Below the pieces are notes generated by a model. It worked only from the letters and a program-made list of their open reading frames with translations. It had not been told where the DNA came from and searched no databases. Shown one piece after another: positions 61,285 to 64,000 of a stretch of DNA of 64,000 nt; position 1 is the first letter of the stretch, and each line of letters opens with the position of its first letter. The stretch comes from Loripinus fragilis (lineage: Eukaryota > Mollusca > Bivalvia > Lucinida > Lucinidae). A program made the position numbers and the translations under genes. The stretch lies in contig OZ026522.1 in assembly GCA_964019695.1 (NCBI GenBank), positions 72,447,601 to 72,511,600 of the forward strand. The letters run 5' to 3'.

Positions 61285-64000
61285 AACTCCTTCATGCATA
61301 TGTTCAATGTGTCTACATTGTATAAGCAAAGTATCAAATTGCTCCAGCAAACGCTGTGGTAGGATTTGATCGGCCCATAAAGGCACTATCCATGCATATA
61401 TACAAAAGCCATTTAAGGGAATAATTGTCCAAGTTCTCAAAGCTGTCATTTTGTCAAAAAAAAAATTTCAACCAGACTCCTTCATGCATATGTTCAATAT
61501 GTCTATATTGTATATGCAAAGTATCAAATTGCTCCATTAAAAGCTGTGGTAGGAGTTGATTGACCCATGAAGGCACCATCTATGCAGTTGCAAAAGCCTT
61601 ATTAAAGAAAAATTGTCTAAGTTCTCACAGCTGCCATTTTGTCAAAAATTATTTTTTCTGAACCAAACTCCTTCATGCATATGTTCAATGTGTCTACATT
61701 GTATAAGCAAAGTATCAAATTGCTCCAGCAAACGCTGTGGTAGGATTTGATCGGCCCATGAAGGCTCCATTATTTAATATGCATCTACAAAAGCCCTATT
61801 AGGGAAAAATTGTCTAAGTTCTCACTGCTGTCATTTTGTCAAAAATTATTTTTGCTGAACAAAACTCCTTCATGCATATGTTCAATGTGTCTACATTGTA
61901 TAGGAAAGGTATCAAATTGCTCCAGCAAAAGCTGTGGTAGGAGTTGAACGGCCCATGAAGGCACCATCTATGCATATACAAAAGCCCTATTAGGAAAAAA
62001 TTGTCTAAGTTCTCACAGCTGCCATTTTGTCAAAAATTATTTTTTCTGAACCAAACTCCTTCATGCATATGTTCAATGTGTCTACATTGTATAAGCAAAG
62101 TATCAAATTGCTCCAGCAAACGCTGTGGTAGGATTTGATCGGCCCATGAAGGCTCCATTATTTAATATGCATCTACAAAAGCCCTATTAGGGAAAAATTG
62201 TCTAAGTTCTCACTGCTGTCATTTTGTCAAAAATTATTTTTGCTGAACAAAACTCCTTCATGCATATGTTCAATGTGTCTACATTGTATAGGAAAAGTAT
62301 CAAATTGCTCCAGCAAAAGCTGTGGTAGAAGTTGAACGGCCCATGAAGGCACCATCTATGCAAATACAAAAGCCCTATTAGGAAAAAATTGTCTAAGTTC
62401 TTACTGCTGTCATTTTGTCAAAAATTATTTTTTCTGAACCAAACTCCTTCATGCACATGTTCAATGTGTCTACATTGTATAGGAAAAGTATCAAATTGCT
62501 CCAGCAAACGCTGTGGTAGAAATTTGATCGGCCCATGAAGGCTCCATTATTTAATATGCATCTACAAAAGCCCTATTAGGGAAAAATTGTCTAAGTTCTC
62601 ACTGCTGTCATTTTGTCAAAAATTATTTTTGCTGAACAAAACTCCTTCATGCATATGTTCAATGTGTCTACATTGTATAGGAAAAGTATCAAATTGCTCC
62701 AGCAAAAGCTGTGGTAGGAGTTGAACGGCCCATGAAGGCACCATCTATGCATATACAAAAGCCCTATTAGGAAAAAATTGTCTAAGTTCTCACAGCTGCC
62801 ATTTTGTCAAAAATTATTTTTTCTGAACCAAACTCCTTCATGCATATGTTCAATGTGTCTACATTGTATAAGCAAAGTATCAAATTGCTCCAGCAAACGC
62901 TGTGGTAGGATTTGATCGGCCCATGAAGGCTCCATTATTTAATATGCATCTACAAAAGCCCTATTAGGGAAAAATTGTCTAAGAGTTCACTGCTGTCATT
63001 TTGTCAAAAATTATTTTTGCTGAACAAAACTCCTTCATGCATATGTTCAATGTGTCTACATTGTATAGGAAAAGTATCAAATTGCTCCAGCAAAAGCTGT
63101 GGTAGAAGTTGAACGGCCCATGAAGGCACCATCTATGCATATACAAAAGCCCTATTAGGAAAAAATTGTCTAAGTTCTTACTGCTGTCATTTTGTCAAAA
63201 ATTATTTTTTCTGAACCAAACTCCTTCATGCACATGTTCAATGTGTCTACATTGTATAGGAAAAGTATCAAATTGCTCCATCAAAAGCTGTGGTAGGAGT
63301 TGATCGGCCCATGAAGGTACCATCGATGCATATACAAAAGCCCTATTAGGGAAAAATTGTCTAAGTTCTCACTGCTGTCATTTTGTCAAAAATTATTTTT
63401 TTCTGAACCAAACTCCTTCATGCACATGATCAATGTGTCTACATTGTATAGGCAAAGTATCAAATTGCTCCATCAAAAGCTGTGGTAGGAGTTGATCGGC
63501 CCATGAAGGCAACATCTATGCATATACAAAAGCCCTATTAGGGAAAAATTGTTCTCACAGCTGTCATTTTGTCAAAAATTATTTTTTCTGAACCAAACTC
63601 CTTCATGCATATGTTCAATGTGTCTACATTGCATAGGAAAATTATCAAATTGTTCCATCAAAAGCTGTGGTAGGATTTGATTGGCCCGTGTATGGCCTAT
63701 AATAGCATAAGCATAAAACCCTATATTAAAAGCCATTTAGAACTACAAAGGGAAATAACTCTAATAGAATTGGGCCCTAACCCTTACTTTTTTGTCTAAA
63801 AAATTTGTCTTGCATATATAAACATGTTTGCAAGGTTTGATGAAAATCCAGCAGTGACTCTTCAAGATAGTAAGGAAACAAAATGTTACGGACGGACAGA
63901 CGCACGGACGGACGGAGAGACAATGTGAAAACAGCACTGACTCTTCAAGATATTAAGGAAACAAAACGTTACAGACGGACGGACGCACGGACGGACAACG
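61285..64000 (-). repeat. Tandem array with two-monomer higher-order period, ending in (GGAC)n
   Basis: Thirteen monomers begin ctccttcatgca, near 61287, 61478, 61669, 61865, 62057, 62253, 62444, 62642, 62837, 63030, 63223, 63414 and 63598. Lengths alternate about 191 and 197 bp through much of the array. One form has caaacgctgtgg and ctccattatttaatatgc, the other caaaagctgtgg and caccatctatgc, giving a ~388-bp higher-order unit. At the right it passes to cagcagtgactcttcaag and two ggacggac tracts, and the window ends inside the element. The layout is pearl-like, read on the minus strand. Confidence 0.85.

Noticed and set aside
61134..61337. Minus-strand frame with a Val-Cys run
   Set aside because: Produced by the (CA)n tract.
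61285..63700. Regularly spaced repeats resembling an array with spacers
   Set aside because: Units are about 190 bp and contiguous, with no unique spacers, and the genome is animal. Not a CRISPR array.

Overview
This is eukaryotic, AT-rich, repeat-laden DNA that looks like a bivalve mollusc genome, probably a heterodont clam or mussel. I cannot name the species. The reasons are one intron-rich animal transporter gene, several pearl-like/Helitron-like repeats with (CGTC)n or (GGAC)n tracts next to tandem cores, a tRNA-derived SINE, many palindromic MITEs and L1/Tx1-, CR1/jockey- and Ty3/Gypsy-type retroelements. There is no operon structure, CRISPR array, rRNA gene or free-standing tRNA gene.

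Region 1-22.6 kb is a stack of mobile elements. A TIR element (529-19857, perfect 32-bp ends) contains an APE-type LINE (1191-19563, flanked by a perfect 17-bp target duplication). The LINE's ORF2 is split by a 13.5-kb reverse-oriented LTR retroelement (5136-18682). That element has two 2,988-bp direct repeats differing at only five positions, a pol with RT, RNase H, integrase and chromodomain, and a long F-type envelope-like ORF. Its gag and protease are missing, and its RNase H is interrupted by a 736-bp fold-back element with a 4-bp target duplication. Next to this stack lies an older CR1/jockey-like RT fragment (19890-22570, minus) cut by three TIR or pearl-like elements and a SINE.

Region 22.6-32.8 kb has no recognisable gene. 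It holds palindromic MITEs, short tandem repeats and dispersed AT-rich repeats.

Region 32.8-57.2 kb (minus strand) carries the one confident host gene, an SLC1-family excitatory amino acid transporter (EAAT). Eight exons with GT-AG boundaries keep frame for 516 codons plus a stop. The N-terminal exon(s) before TM1 were not found. Its introns are full of MITEs, pearl/Helitron-like arrays and a LINE tail.

Region 57.2-64 kb, upstream of the recognised EAAT exons, holds a degraded SINE, a 2-kb element with long TIRs and a 6-bp target duplication (58883-60935), a (CA)n tract, and a tandem array with a ~388-bp two-monomer higher-order period that runs into a (GGAC)n tail at the window edge.

The EAAT gene and the retroelements are not functionally linked in any way I can see. 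The element genes describe one degraded retroelement whose envelope-like ORF seems to be laid out for expression from a spliced RNA.
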